A stretch of 64,000 bases of DNA from Volvariella volvacea V23 (Eukaryota; Basidiomycota; Agaricomycetes; Agaricales; Pluteaceae): contig KB722740.1 of assembly GCA_000349905.1 (NCBI GenBank), positions 339,318 through 403,317 on the forward strand, written 5' to 3'. The position numbers were made by a program, and so were the translations under genes. The notes below the pieces were generated by a model. The model was given only the letters and a program-made list of their open reading frames with translations, did not search any database and was not told the DNA's origin. Positions 9,843 to 21,782 of the stretch are shown here, in pieces. The number at the start of each line of letters is the position of its first letter. Position 1 is the stretch's first letter.

Positions 9843-12283
9843 ATGTCTTCTGGCGTTTATACTTCCTCTATCCCTCCTGTCAGGACCTATAATCGCTCGC
9901 TGTTTACTCACCTCTATTACTCTTCACCGGATGATGCCTTCGAGGTTGGAGGCTACCCAGGCTCCAGTCCTGCTTACATTGATGCCGCTACTGGCATCAC
10001 TATCAGCCGGTTAAAAATGAAGCACTTGGCTCTCTCTGTCGCCCATGGTCTACTACACCACCCCAGCCTACTGCCCCAGCGTCGCGGAAATACCATCCTG
10101 GTATTTTCCCCCAACACTCTCGCTTACCCAGTGGTGATGCACAGCATCGTCGCCGCCGGGCTCAAATGTACACCAGCAAATAGTGCTTACACAAGCAGAG
10201 AGCTAGCACATCAATACGCTGATAGTGGCTCAGAAGTCATCCTTACAAGTCCATCCGGACTAAATGTCGTTTTGGATATGCTTAATAGTTTGGGTTTAAA
10301 CGCCGCAGAACAAGCGAAACGAATCGTCGTTATCGGGAGCGATCTTACTTGGGCTAAGGAAACACCCATTGTGTCTGCACCCTTCACAAAAGTCTGCTCC
10401 GGACCGAAGCCAAATGAACGAGATCAGGAGTTCGTGAAATTTGAGGACCTTTTGAGCACCGGAATTTTGGAAAAGGAAGTGCCATTTGAGGGAGAAGAGG
10501 CTGATGAGACTTGCTTCATCTGCTATAGTAGTGGGACGACGGGGAAGCCTAAGGGGGTTGAGGTGAGGTTCCTATGCATGCATCGTTAACCCGCTGTCGT
10601 CCGACTAGTCCGCAGAGCACCCATAACAATCTGACGACCAATATTGATATGTCCGAGACAGTTCTGGCTTATACGCATGGCGTGGATCGAGTGTTGGGCG
10701 TGCTTCCATTTTTTCATATATATGGTTAGCCCCCCGCAATAAGAGTGAACGAAAAGTTAATATTTACCTCAGGCGCCATGGCACTGCTGCATATACCCTT
10801 CCATGGAGGTGTTCCCGTAGTTATCATGACTAGGTTCGACCCATTTTCCTTCTGCAAGAACATCCAACGGTATCAGATTACTGTTGCAAAAGTTGTGCCT
10901 CCAATACTTGTGGTGATGTCCCGACATCCAGGTATTTGTAGTTCCCTATACGCTATCCATACCGTTAACCATCCGACAAAAGCCATAGCGCAGCTTAATA
11001 TGCGTTCGTTGAAGTACCTCTTTTCTGCTGCTGCGCCACTAGGAAAGGATCTAATACACCGCGTAAGTGACCCTATATGTATAAACCCCCTTCCACTTAC
11101 ATTCAAGCTCTGAAGGTTACAAGTCGCCTTCGTTCTCAAGGGATCGAACTTGGTGTGATTCAAGGTCCGTATGCGTTCCATACTCACCGGAAGTATGAAT
11201 TTTGACGGAGCACATGCTAGGATATGGCTTGACCGAGACCTCGCCCATTGCGATAATGCTCCCGCCTAGTAGAAGCGTTGAAAAGGCCGGCAGTGTTGGT
11301 ATTCTACTACCAAATTTAGAGGCTCGTGTTGTCAACGAGAGTTCCGGAAAGGCGGTAGACGCAGCTTCTGGTGAACCTGGCGAATTATGGCTACGAGGAC
11401 GGTCGGTCATGAAGGTTAACATACGTCATCTGATTGATGTGTACTTTGAGCTAATGTTACACGAACAGGGCTATCTCAAGAATCCCCAAGCCACAGCCGA
11501 ATCCATCACAACTGATAGATGGTTTAGAACTGGTGACGTCGTGGTCATTGATAGTGACGGCTTTTATTGGATCGTGGACCGCAAGAAGGAGCTAATCAAA
11601 TACAAAGTGAGTACTAATGACATGACCCACTTCCGTTGTATAGCTTGCTTCTAGGGATCCCAAGGTGAGGACCAACCCTTGTTTTAAACAGCATGCTTGC
11701 TGATTATAATGCAACTGATAGTTCCACCGTCCGAGCTGGAGAACGTGCTTTTGACGCACCCAGAGATTGCTGATGCCGCGGTTATTGGGGTCGAGGACAC
11801 AGAAAAAGCTACAGAACTTCCCAGGTCAGATTTTGGGTAACTACTGCCAAACAGTTTGAGTGCTAAGCAAGACTGGTACTGCCACCCTTCCTGTAGGGCG
11901 TATATTGTACACACAAATCCAAGCAAAGTTAATCGTACCGACACCAAAGAAGCATTTGAGAATCACGTCAAGGATTGGATAAAATCTAGAGTAGCAAACC
12001 ATAAATACTTGCGGGGTGGTAAGCTGATTGGTTCCGTTGAAATTATCTGATAACGACAACCTGCGTCTTGGAATTCTTGTCAGGGGTCGTTGTGATCGAT
12101 GTCATACCGAAAAGGTAATGAGTACACGCTACATGATATGCGGAGCATGGGTTATTTTTCCTCCTGCTGTGTTCACTGATCATTATTTTTAGTGCCGCAG
12201 GGAAGATTTTGAGGAAGGAATTGCGAGAACGCGCGAAGAATGAAAGGGCAGGCGCATCACTGGGCGCAAAGGCGAAGCTGTAG
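9843..12283 (+). CDS. Peroxisomal acyl-CoA ligase A (4-coumarate-CoA ligase-like, AMP-forming)
   Basis: Twelve exons: 9843-10562, 10616-10724, 10773-10931, 10989-11062, 11116-11164, 11221-11414, 11469-11606, 11655-11664, 11722-11824, 11897-12018, 12084-12114, 12193-12283; 599 residues. Core motifs of the ANL adenylating superfamily are present: the P-loop-like [11 protein letters not shown] (228-238), GYGLTETSP (371-379), WFRTGD and DRKKELIKYKG. Exon 8 is only 10 nt. The protein ends in A-K-L, a peroxisomal targeting signal type 1. The enzyme should activate a carboxylic acid to an acyl-adenylate and then a CoA thioester. Whether the acid is a fatty acid, a phenylpropanoid or another aromatic cannot be told from motifs. 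The next gene is its tandem paralogue with a near-identical exon plan. Confidence 0.93.
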
Positions 12284-12616
12284 CCTAAGGTCATTCTGTG
12301 TCAGTTACGCGCTGTAGATGATATGAATCGCTTAGATGTGCCTAGATTTCTATGCGACGATGCATCGCGTGAATCGCCTCCTTCCCCACAGTGTCGGTGT
12401 CTTGTCGGACCGGGTGATATACATATGCGTGGGGCGTGTCCGGTGAGGGCAGTGTGGGGATTGCGGAGTCCCTCTCGGTCGCAGGGTGCTTAAATCCTGT
12501 GCCAGGTCATCAGCTGTCGTTGGCTGTCTTGTGCTATCCTGTCAAGGACTAGCTTACCCTAGCGCTAGTCCCTGTCACTATTTTTTGCAGCTCCAACTGC
12601 AACTCCTCTGTTCACC
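12284..12616. other. Intergenic between the two ligases, 333 bp
   Basis: It must contain the 3' end of ligase A and the promoter of ligase B. Pyrimidine-rich sequence precedes the ATG at 12617. Nothing else is seen. Confidence 0.6.
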
Positions 12617-14996
12617 ATGGCGCCAGTGATATACAAGTCCCAAATTCCCCCAGTCCCCATCGTGAGCAGATCCGTGTTCACTCATCTCTTCTCTTCTTCG
12701 GAGGGAGATCCAGCTACGATTGGTGGCTATCCCGGCTCTGCTCCTGCGTTCGTTGACGCGCCTTCTGGAACCACTCTCACACGTGCCGCTTTGAAAGACC
12801 TCGCTTTAAGCTTTGGCTGGGGTCTTCGTCACCACCCCCATATCACCCTCAAGAGGGGCGATACCGTCTTGATCTACTCGCACAACAGTCTTGCCTGGCC
12901 TGTCGTGCTCTTTGGTGCTGGTAGGTCCATTTCACATCCATGTGCTACGGACTGGGAATGAAACTTTTGTCCAACAGTTGCTGCTGGGCTTCGAGCTACC
13001 CTTGCTAACAGTGCTTACAATGCGCGCGAACTGGCGTATCAATACCAAGACAGCGGCGCTCGTCTGATTCTTACTAGTGAAGCCGGTCTTCCTGTTGTCC
13101 AAGAAATGTTCAAGAAGGAGCTTAGTCAATCACAAAGGGATGCGGATGCAAAGATCATCGTATTAAGCAATAGTCTGGCGTGGGCAGGCGGCCCGAGTGC
13201 ACCTAGGAATCCCGAAGCAAAGGGATTGCTGCATCTCGAAGACTTCTTGGGGAAGGGAAAATTGCACGAGGAAGAGAAGTTTGAAGGGGATCTGGCAAAG
13301 TCAACGACATATCTTTGCTATAGCTCGGGTGAGTTTCACAGACTGGCTGTCCTTTGCGTCCTGAATACAAGCTATTCCGAAGGAACCACCGGAAAGCCGA
13401 AAGGTGTCGAGGTAAGCCATTGTCTTTGACCGCAACCTGGTGGTCTTCACATCTTCGTTATTACAACTAGACTACACATCAAAATATCACTTCAGTTCTC
13501 AGCATTGTGCTACCTCTCTTCCCTCAAGTTGGTCCTCTATTGGGTATTCTCCCATTCTACCACATTTACGGTACGCACTCCATTTGTCGCGGCATCACCC
13601 TGGAACCCTCCTAAGCCTTTTGCTTCTTGCAGGCGCCGTTCAACTGCTTCATCATCCGTTCACATGTGGATCTGCCGTCATTATTCAACCCAGATTTGAC
13701 CCAGTTGCTTTCTGCGCTGACATTGAGAAGTACAAGATTGCTATGGCACTTATCGTACCTCCTGTTCTCGTCGTTCTGGCCCGACATCCGGCTGTAGACC
13801 AATACGACATGTCCACGCTGGAAGTCTTGTTTTCTGGTGCTGCACCGTTAGGCGCCTCATTAACCAAACAGGTATGCTCTTGCGGAAAAGCTTCCTGGTT
13901 CGATTTTAACGTCTTTACCCCGAGGTCGCGGAACGTTTATTATCAAAGCGGAAAGGGAAAGGCCCTGTTCATATCCTACAGGGCTATGGCCTGACGGAGA
14001 CCTCACCGACTACACATTTGGTTCCCAAGGAAGATGGCGAAAGGAAGATGGGAAGCATCGGCATTCTGCTCCCTAATCTTGAAGCGCGTCTGGTTGTGGA
14101 CGGTGACGGTGACGGTGCCATCGACGCCAAGCCTGGTGAACCTGGAGAATTGTGGTTGAGGGGACCTTCAATCATGAAGGTGAGATCTTAAGCATGATGG
14201 CCTCCTTGTATATAATTACTAAATTGATCCACAGGGATACTTGAACAACCCAACTGCCACGAAAGAATCCATCACGCCAGATGGTTGGTTTAAGACTGGT
14301 GATATTGCGAGACAAGACGAAGAGGGTTTCTATTACGTTGTGGATAGGCGAAAGGAGTTGATCAAATACAAGGTTGGAATTTTTTTTATCTTTGTCCACT
14401 GTAGATCTCCTAAAACCTCGTCTCCAGGGATTCCAAGGTTAGACTCGTCATACCCTGAACGTTGGAGCTTGAATTTAATTTCGGTGTTCCAGTTCCTCCC
14501 GCAGAGCTTGAAAGTGTTCTTCTGACACACCCTGACATTGCGGATGCCGCTGTCATTGGCGTTGAGAGCGCTAAAGAAGCCACAGAACTCCCAAGGTGTG
14601 TGCTCTTATGGACTTTGCTACTTCGATCACTTATCAGATTTCCACAGAGCATATGTTGTACCAGCAGACGCTAACAAAGTAAAAACCGAATTGGAGAAGC
14701 TAACGTTTGAGCAGGGTATCCAGAAATGGATCGAGGGCCAAGTGGCCAGACACAAGTTCCTTCGCGGGGGTGAGTCACAAGGAAAACACTACTTTTCTCA
14801 TACTAATTCACGGTGTCAGGCGTCGTCGTAATCAACACTGTCCCCAAGAGGTAGGTCCTCATCTGATTATCTTGTGCCTTTTGTGTAATGCCTGAACAGT
14901 GCTGCCGGCAAAATCTTGCGACGGGAACTCCGTGAGCGGGCAAAACGGGAGTTGGCTGGCCGGGACCCAGGCGAGAACATTCGCGCCAAGCTGTGA
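12617..14996 (+). CDS. Peroxisomal acyl-CoA ligase B (4-coumarate-CoA ligase-like, AMP-forming)
   Basis: Twelve exons: 12617-12920, 12978-13328, 13383-13411, 13471-13570, 13633-13871, 13925-14179, 14235-14372, 14428-14437, 14493-14595, 14648-14769, 14820-14850, 14900-14996; 592 residues. Motifs match ligase [12 protein letters not shown] (216-226), with its SG/GT split by an intron, then [15 protein letters not shown] and [11 protein letters not shown]. The C terminus is again A-K-L, a PTS1 peroxisomal signal. Exons 7-11 have exactly the same lengths as in ligase A (138, 10, 103, 122, 31), so the two arose by tandem duplication. Ligase A has lost the introns in its first 240 codons, or B has gained them. 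The substrate is unknown, and divergence in the central region hints at different acids. Confidence 0.93.
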
Positions 14997-16060
14997 ACGA
15001 CATGTTTATGCGTATACCATTTTGCAGTATATGTATTGATGTACTGTGTTACAGCGATATGTCGGATACCAGATCTATATAAATATTGACGCGATCTATC
15101 ATTCACCCAGCACGACTAGAGGGGTATCGAAATTCCTAAAGTAACACGAAGCGAATGAGCGACTGCATGGAAATAACAAGATGGAAGGGTTCAGAGGTGT
15201 CAATTCTGGAGCTCGCCCACAACCATTGCTGGAAGGGTATACACCATGAAGAAATTCATAAAAGAAATCCAACCATCATATGCAACGAGAGATGATAATC
15301 ACAAGGTAACAGGGTGGCAACTCACCTTTGCATCCACCTGGGCCACGATGAGTGAAATTCGGAAACGAGTCCGAAGAGAAGTAAAAAATTTCGTGTAAGG
15401 GTCCGCCAAATGAGAGTGAGCCCCATTGAGTTGAAGATCTGCATCTCCCACCTGCGAAAGGTGGCAGACTTGGACCAACAATCGCATAACTTTGTCTATG
15501 AGCAACGAAGCACCCGTCCTCAAACACCAACACCCCGAGCACAGAACGCGCTCATATCTTCGCACATTGGGTGCCTTCGCCGAGGTGCCAGTGTCGAGAT
15601 CCACGGTGACAGAGTGTACAGGCCCGAGTCCAGGGAGTTGCGAAAGGTCATTTCGAACTGATCCAGGACAAATGGAATCCTGCCATCTCCAAACCCGTAC
15701 CGACGTGCCTAAAGCCGGTCGCTTTCCGTACGCGGGGATGGAGAATGAGCTCTGTGTCTCCGGGGACTTTCCCCACAGCAGAATATGAGAAACACGGGGG
15801 TTTCCTGTACGTGAGCTGCGACAACGATTCTTCAGTCGGCGGACAGTGTACACAATTTGGCTTCCGAAAATTTAAAAATTGTGATCTAATCTCCGCTTGA
15901 ATCAAGAGACCGGGCTCGAGCATACGTAAGCCAAAATTATCATGGGGTAATCGGGGGCCCGGGTGTTGACGAGCCTCAGTGGCGCAAGGCTAGAGTCACC
16001 TTTGTAGCTGTGTATGACCACAGATTTCTCACATCTCTTCTTGCTGCTCTCGCTCAACTT
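14997..16060. other. Intergenic, 1.06 kb, with unresolved open frames
   Basis: Between ligase B and the next plus-strand gene lie long overlapping open frames on the minus strand (about 15276-15542, 15299-15853 and 15648-15923) and one on the plus strand (15410-15661). None resembles a family I recognise and no splice model joined them convincingly. I treat the stretch as unassigned; a fast-evolving minus-strand gene is possible. Confidence 0.4.
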
Positions 16061-17243
16061 ATGACTACACAACCTACGAAGCCCGTCCAGCAGCAACAGC
16101 CCAGAGTCAGGAAGCCACCCTTTGCAGACTGGCCCACTATTAAGATCTTGACACCTCCCGGAGGTACGTTGATTTGTCATTATCTTTCTGAGCCGCCTGT
16201 CCCTGTTCATGACGAGCGTTACCTGACTGTATGCTCTTCCCTTCATTGTTTCTTATCGTTTCTATTTGCCATTTCTGTCTCGATTCCACTAGGCCGGTTC
16301 TCAACAACGAGGGACGAGTGGTGTTTTACCTATTGCTCGCAGAACGTTCACGGACGGATATATGGCAAGGAGCCGCGCTGTCGTTCTATCTGCGTTCGCA
16401 GAGTATTTCCCCACGAAGTCAAGAATATAGCTTCCTTCAAGGCACATCAAAGTGTTGGTCCGGATGGGAAGGCGCGCTATCCACTGCCTGCGGAGGGTCA
16501 AGCAGCCAATGTACCACTTCTCCTTGGTGGAAAGCCAGTTAAGGAAGAAGAAGACGAGTTTGGTTCTGCCCATGAGCCCTCTTCTTCGTCAGCATCGTCG
16601 TCCGCAGCCGAGAAATCGAAGAAACCGACAGTGGAGACCAAGTATTGGGATGAGGGGTGGTATGTTTGGACGAGCAAGTCACGTTGGGCCGTGTATGAGA
16701 AGACTGACTCCATGCGCATGGATTTGGGGCAACAACAACAAATGCGTGCTCGTAGAGACCAGCAGAGGGAACTATGGCAAGACTATCAGGACCACCTACA
16801 GCAGAGGGGCGACGACCAAACTGTAGATCCCTCAAGCAAGTGGTGGGGACCAATTGTACCAGCTAAGCCATTTCCCGACACCTCGTGCGTATCCGTTCAT
16901 TCTCGTTCATGATACATTCCTTTGCAAGGCTTGATGCTCCACATCCGGTCCCGTGCTGATTGGCGTCGTTCATTTCATTAATAGGTCTCAATCATTACTC
17001 GTCCCTCTACCTCCGGATTGGCCACCTGTCTGGGACCGCATCGCGAAGCTACTTGCACCCACACACAAGGTCTTGGGCATCCTTCAAGAGAGCATAACCT
17101 CTGGCGAGCAGAAGAAATTCGCTCTGCGAGTGTGGGAGAAGGCTTGGACGAACGAGCCCTTCATTCTTGTCAGTCGTACGTTTGAGAAGGCCTACGAACG
17201 ATGGAAGGAGAGGGATAACGAAGCTGATGAGGACTCACCATAA
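16061..17243 (+). CDS. Uncharacterised fungal protein with an N-terminal Cys-containing segment
   Basis: Exons 16061-16163, 16293-16884, 16985-17243; 317 residues. The first intron joins TPPG to GRFSTTRDEW. The segment after it has four cysteines in WCFTYCSQN and RCRSICVRR, which might bind a metal or form disulfides, though no known zinc-finger spacing is met. It is followed by a Ser/Glu-rich linker, then a well-structured part containing KYWDEGWYVWTSKSRWAVYE and a Gln/Arg-rich helix. The C-terminal exon encodes PLPPDWPPVWDRIAKLLAPT and a charged end. I do not recognise a domain. The two alternative frames of exon 2 contain stops, so the chosen one is secure. Confidence 0.75.
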
Positions 17244-17431
17244 GTGGATGGACATCACATTGTAGCATGATTGAACATTAAACTAGAGGCATCACAGGGC
17301 TTGGTATCTACTTATGTATTGGGGATAGGGTGTACTGTGCACCATAATATGATTGTTTAATAACGCTTTCCCAGCTCGCTTATTGTACTGTAACAATTGT
17401 GATGTTGTGTCTTACCCGATTTCGCCTTTGC

Positions 17432-17436
17432 AAAAA
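17432..17436 (-). terminator. RNA polymerase III terminator of tRNA-Leu
   Basis: A run of five T on the minus strand lies 5 nt beyond the tRNA 3' end, the usual pol III stop signal. Confidence 0.8.
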
Positions 17437-17441
17437 GTTGT

Positions 17442-17530
17442 TGACAACAGTGGGGTTCGAACCCACGCCCTTTCGGACTGGATGTATTACTACCTAATTC
17501 CAGCGCCTTAGACCACTCGGCCATGTTGCC
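17442..17530 (-). tRNA. tRNA-Leu (anticodon UAG) with a 9-nt intron
   Basis: On the minus strand the acceptor stem GGCAACA (17524-17530) pairs with TGTTGTC (17443-17449), with one G-U pair and A as discriminator. The D-arm/A box TGGCCGAGTGG and the T-arm/B box GGTTCGAACCC are intact. The anticodon stem CTGGA/TCCAG encloses 16 nt, which is a 7-nt loop plus a 9-nt intron after G37. The loop reads A-T-TAG-G, giving anticodon UAG (codon CUA, leucine). A long variable arm (TCCGAAAGGGC) fits the class II leucine tRNA. Exact intron borders are inferred from standard placement between positions 37 and 38. Confidence 0.93.
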
Positions 17531-17627
17531 TATAAGCCGCTCGCGATTTGGTCTCTCAGGGTCTGCAGGGGCTGTATTGATGACTCCTCGCCTACCAAGG
17601 CCCTGAGCACACAGAGAATAGATTATC

Positions 17628-20270
17628 ATGGGCGTTCATGGCCTTACCACCTATCTACGCGAAAACAAGCGTGTCCTTTCCAAAACTTACGAGTTCCCTT
17701 TGAATGACCCTCGGAAGCACACTCCAATCGTCGTCGATGGATGGTCGTGAGTACGATCACTCATATCAGTCATTGCCACCCGCGGGCGCCTAGGGTGGAA
17801 TGGCTTGCCCCATTGCCTGTGCAGACCATCTGATGGTGTAGATTGGCTTGGACAGATTCATCTACGAATTGAATAACACTGCAGGCCTGCCATGGGTCTA
17901 TGGTGGTGAATACCAAAAGTTGGCGGAGGTGGTCGAGAAGGTTACTAGAGCATGGATCCAGGTAGGATTCGATGTCCACGTCGTATTCGACGGTATGTCC
18001 AATCAAGTAGAATGCTGGCGCATGGTAGTGACAACGACAGTTTAGGTCCCCAACCTGAAATCAAGTTCCCTACTCAAATCGTGAGGTTGACCCAATCTCA
18101 CATACAGCCGTCGCTCCTGTTCTTCCGTACATCCCCAACATCCCGCACGTCCCCGAGGTTCCTTCATGAAACTCGTATCATCCCACCTCTATCTTATCTT
18201 GCTTGCCTAGAGGCTCTTCAATCCATTAGTTCTACGACAGAATATCTGCACCTCCACTTCGCGGATGAAGAATGTGACCCATACGCCGTATGCCTTGCAG
18301 GAAGGTTGAATACCTACATCATTGGAAATGACTCGGATTATGCGGTATTTAATGTTGAAGGGTACCGGGGTCTAATTCCATTGAGCGAAATGGCATGGCA
18401 TGTCAACACCCCGCAGGAAGGACAGCAGGCCGAAGAAGGCGATGATTGGCAAATGCAGTCAGCTCGCAAGACTAAATCCAAACGCACAAATCCTCAAAGC
18501 TCCTCTGGAAGGGGGATTATACCACCTGAAGCCGAATCCCTTGCCCTAACGCTCACTGCGTATAGTCCTACGCTTTTGGCCACACACCTCAAGTTGCCGG
18601 TCACCCTACTTCCCCTGGTCGGAGCGTTGGTGGGCAACGACTTTTCCTTGGAGGCCGAAACGCAGCGTCGCCATATTCAATCTTTTTTCTTCGAGAAGAG
18701 AATGGCATCGTCTCAACGCATTGCGCATGTCGCTGCTACCATCGCGGGGATACTCTCACCGTCGTCCAAGAGAAAACGGTCGAAGCACGCCGTCGGAAGC
18801 GTGATGGATCTCATCGATCGCACTGTCAATGATCTATTGATTGGACCAGCGACGACTATGAGCTCAGGAGAGGTGGATAAGGTCGTTGAGAAGGTTGTTC
18901 AAGCCACACTCCAGTATGCCATCCCCAAAGTCAATGAAGAGTCGTTAGACCAGTACGACGGTCACTTATGGATTGACGAGACCTGCGCCGTACACAAAGC
19001 CAATGCACTTTGTCCACTTACACACTTTGTATCCCGGAGGGCTGTGCTTCCCACCGAAGAGGGAGATAGGGACGTAGTTGGGCTCAAATTCCGACAAATG
19101 TTCCTACAAGCTTATCGCAGTGGAAGCCTATACCCGAAACTGATGCAGCTCTTGCACTCGGGGACATACTGGCAACGATTGTTCTTGGAGAACCCGGATT
19201 ACGAGACGACTGGGAGGAGCATTGTTCGACCAATACGAGAATGGGTATACTCTATATTACACGATGCTGTAGGACTACCAGAGTTGCCGCCAGAGGAAGA
19301 AGACCCCGCCGCTTCTAGTAAACGAAGCGGAGTAGGAGATAGTACCGAAGGGGAAGAAGAGGACGAGGATGAGTTGATTGATGTAGTAGAGGTCGACAGC
19401 GAGGAGGAAGATCCTCTTGCGCCCTTAAAGGGCGCGTTAAAGGAACTTCACGGATCGGATGAGGAATCGGTTCCAGAATCTACTGCACCTTCCACACCAG
19501 CCGCAGCCCCGCCAGCCAGCGTCAAGGAATACATAAGAAGAGGTGGGCGTATTGCAGAAGAGATTATCAGCGTCCAACCACTTTCGGAGCTCCTTGCCAC
19601 TCTCCTCGTGTCCGAATCTCTCTCGGAATCACAGGAGGCACTGTTGCTGCAACCCGAAGATGTCCGGATCACAGTATTTTTGCAGATATTGGACGCAGAT
19701 TTTGGTTCTATTCGGTCACTACCAATGAACTATATCATCCCTGTTGTTGCTATCCGCTGGGTAGTCAAGACGATGCACTCTAGGGCTCAAGATTCTGGTA
19801 GCAAAGAGCGAGAAGGCGAACGATGGACGAAAAGAGAGGCCTGCTGTTTCCTCTCTGTATTCACAAACTCTACGAAAGATACGGAACTTGATACCGACTC
19901 TCCACTGGAGATAACTAACAGAAATGTCCAGCTGGTGGCACAAATACTGACCACGTTGGAGCATGTCCATTACCTTTCGCAAACACTCTTTTTATCAGAA
20001 CAGCTGTCGTCTGGTTTAGGCAGAATGTTTTCGGGGAAGCTGACACACGCCTTGTTGACTGGTGCTGTGCCTTTAGGTAGTTTGGACAGCAACATAGTTG
20101 AGGCGATTGGGGTGGGGCTAGAGGGTGTTTACGCCGAAGAGCGAAAGAAGGGGAAGAAGGCTAAGAAGACCAATCAAGCAGTGTCAGTACCAAGTAGACC
20201 GGGGAAACAACAGCCTAATGGGAGGAGTCGGGGTGGGCTTTATGACCTGCTGCTCGATGCAGATGCATGA
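17628..20270 (+). CDS. Asteroid-family protein (XPG/FEN1-like nuclease fold)
   Basis: Exons 17628-17746, 17856-17992, 18046-20270; 826 residues. The N terminus MGVHGLTTYLRENKRV and the PIVVDGWSFIYEL strand (Asp37) match the XPG N-region. The second exon ends in VVFDG (Asp85), and exon 3 has IIGNDSDYAVF, the XPG-I acidic block. These acidic residues bind metal in true flap nucleases; Asteroid members often retain only some, so catalysis is uncertain. A long helical C-terminal part with an acidic linker (around EEEDEDELIDVVEVDSEEED) ends in a Lys/Arg-rich tail, possibly for nuclear or nucleic-acid contact. The ATG lies only 98 bp from the 5' end of the divergent tRNA gene. Confidence 0.9.
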
Positions 20271-20906
20271 ACATGTGGAGTGTGTACTACTGCTGCGTTG
20301 TTAGCTGTTAACTATTGATGGTCACATACCTGTAGACTTACGGAATGTTAGGTTAGTATAGACCTCATTTATGACATGTTGCGATTCACCAAGCTTTTAT
20401 GATCTTGTCTCCGAGCTTGAAAGAGATTTCCAAGCTATGCTGTGAGAGGCTGTTTAGGGGCTTGCCAAATTGGGCAAGTAAGCACACGGCGCACACCATG
20501 ATGTCGATGGTTTCTGAATCTCTCAGCCATCCAAAGCGAGTTCCTCGCTCCCATTACCAAAGTTCTTCATTTCCAACAGCTGCCACCCTTCACAAAAAAC
20601 AGTTGGGAGTGCCATAGAACAGTTTGCACACAAGGTCCGAGGGCCACTGACGCCATTGCCATTGCTGTGTCCTAGCCGTTGCCGGCATTTCCGAGTCTTG
20701 CTTAGCACCGAAACTGGCAGTGTCCTCTTGGTCGTCGCCTTCCCTCGTTCGGCGCGGACCCACAATGGAGATGGTCAGAAGGCTTGGGTTTATAAATACC
20801 TCTTCAATACATTCCCGCCACAGCTTGCTTACACCAGCATTTGTACCCCACACCTACTTATAACTCTATCCTCGTTGACTCAAATCCCTCCTTACCACCA
20901 AAACAT
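20271..20906. other. Intergenic, 636 bp
   Basis: This holds the 3' region of the Asteroid gene and the promoter of the next gene, including the TATAAATA at 20791. No additional gene was recognised. Confidence 0.6.
20791..20798 (+). promoter_or_regulatory. TATA-box candidate
   Basis: TATAAATA lies 109 bp upstream of the ATG at 20907, a normal distance for a fungal core promoter with a short leader. Positional evidence only. Confidence 0.45.
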
Positions 20907-21782
20907 ATGACTATGAGCAGGTCAACATCTCCGGAACGAAGCTCGATTAACGCCACTTCGGGTCATGCGGAGGTATCTCTCGCGTATAGAGACCGGTACT
21001 TCCCAATAGTCCTCGAAACCACCTACCAGGTGCGTACGCCGCACCAATCCCCTAATGCCGCATCTCGCTTACCAGTTGGCTTGCGTGCTCTATAGGAAAT
21101 GTTGAATTCGATTCAGCATCAGATACCATCCCTTTCCAAGGTCCCGACGTCCAGCATAATACTATACTGCTCTCGCTCACTCCTCGTTCCACCACCAACA
21201 ACGGCATCTGCGACCACAGCTCTACACATGCTAGAAGCAAACTTCACATCTCAGGAGAGAATAGCGATGAAGTACGAGCGGCTAACAGAAAGAAGTTGGA
21301 ACAAACTGTTGAGGAAGGCGAGGAAGAATACAATCATCCGTGTTGCGGTTGCAACGGGGAGAGAACAGAGTCTGGGCGTTCAGGAAGGATATAAAGAGTC
21401 TGCAAGACAAAGCGAACGACGCAGTTCGTCACCATCCAGATCTACCCGGTCACTCGACCTATCACCCTCGTCATCTTCGAGTGCACAACCTACCAATGAT
21501 GCCCCAAAACCGAGGAGCAGGGCTTCCTCGTTGACCCTTGACCTAGAGGCCATCAAAAATACGTTTAGCCAGTTGAACATCGGAAGTTTTCTCTCTCCTT
21601 GGAGTAGTCCAGCACAATCCCCCCGTTCGAGTCCGCACCCTGATGATGAGGCCGATGGACTGGATAGCATTGAACTGGATAAACTCCCTAGTCCTGGAGA
21701 ACCTGATAGTGCCCAACGGACACCGCATATTGGGCCAAAAATAATCATCTCACCGCCTACTGTGGAGCCTAAGCAGTCATAG
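20907..21782 (+). CDS. Uncharacterised Ser/Pro-rich protein
   Basis: Exons 20907-21029 and 21096-21782; 269 residues. The first ~130 residues are well mixed and look folded (for example RDRYFPIVLETTYQ, and a helix with ERIAMKYERLTERSWNKLLRKA). The second half is rich in Ser, Pro and charged residues, and contains the short hydrophobic FSQLNIGSFLSPW. No membrane segment, signal peptide or known domain is visible. An ATG six bases downstream could also be the start. The gene sits in the same orientation as the Asteroid gene, with no obvious link. Confidence 0.65.

Noticed and set aside
16293..16542. Alternative frames at the start of exon 2 in the 317-residue gene
   Set aside because: Both run into stops; only the GRFSTTRDEW frame stays open to the next donor and continues in phase.
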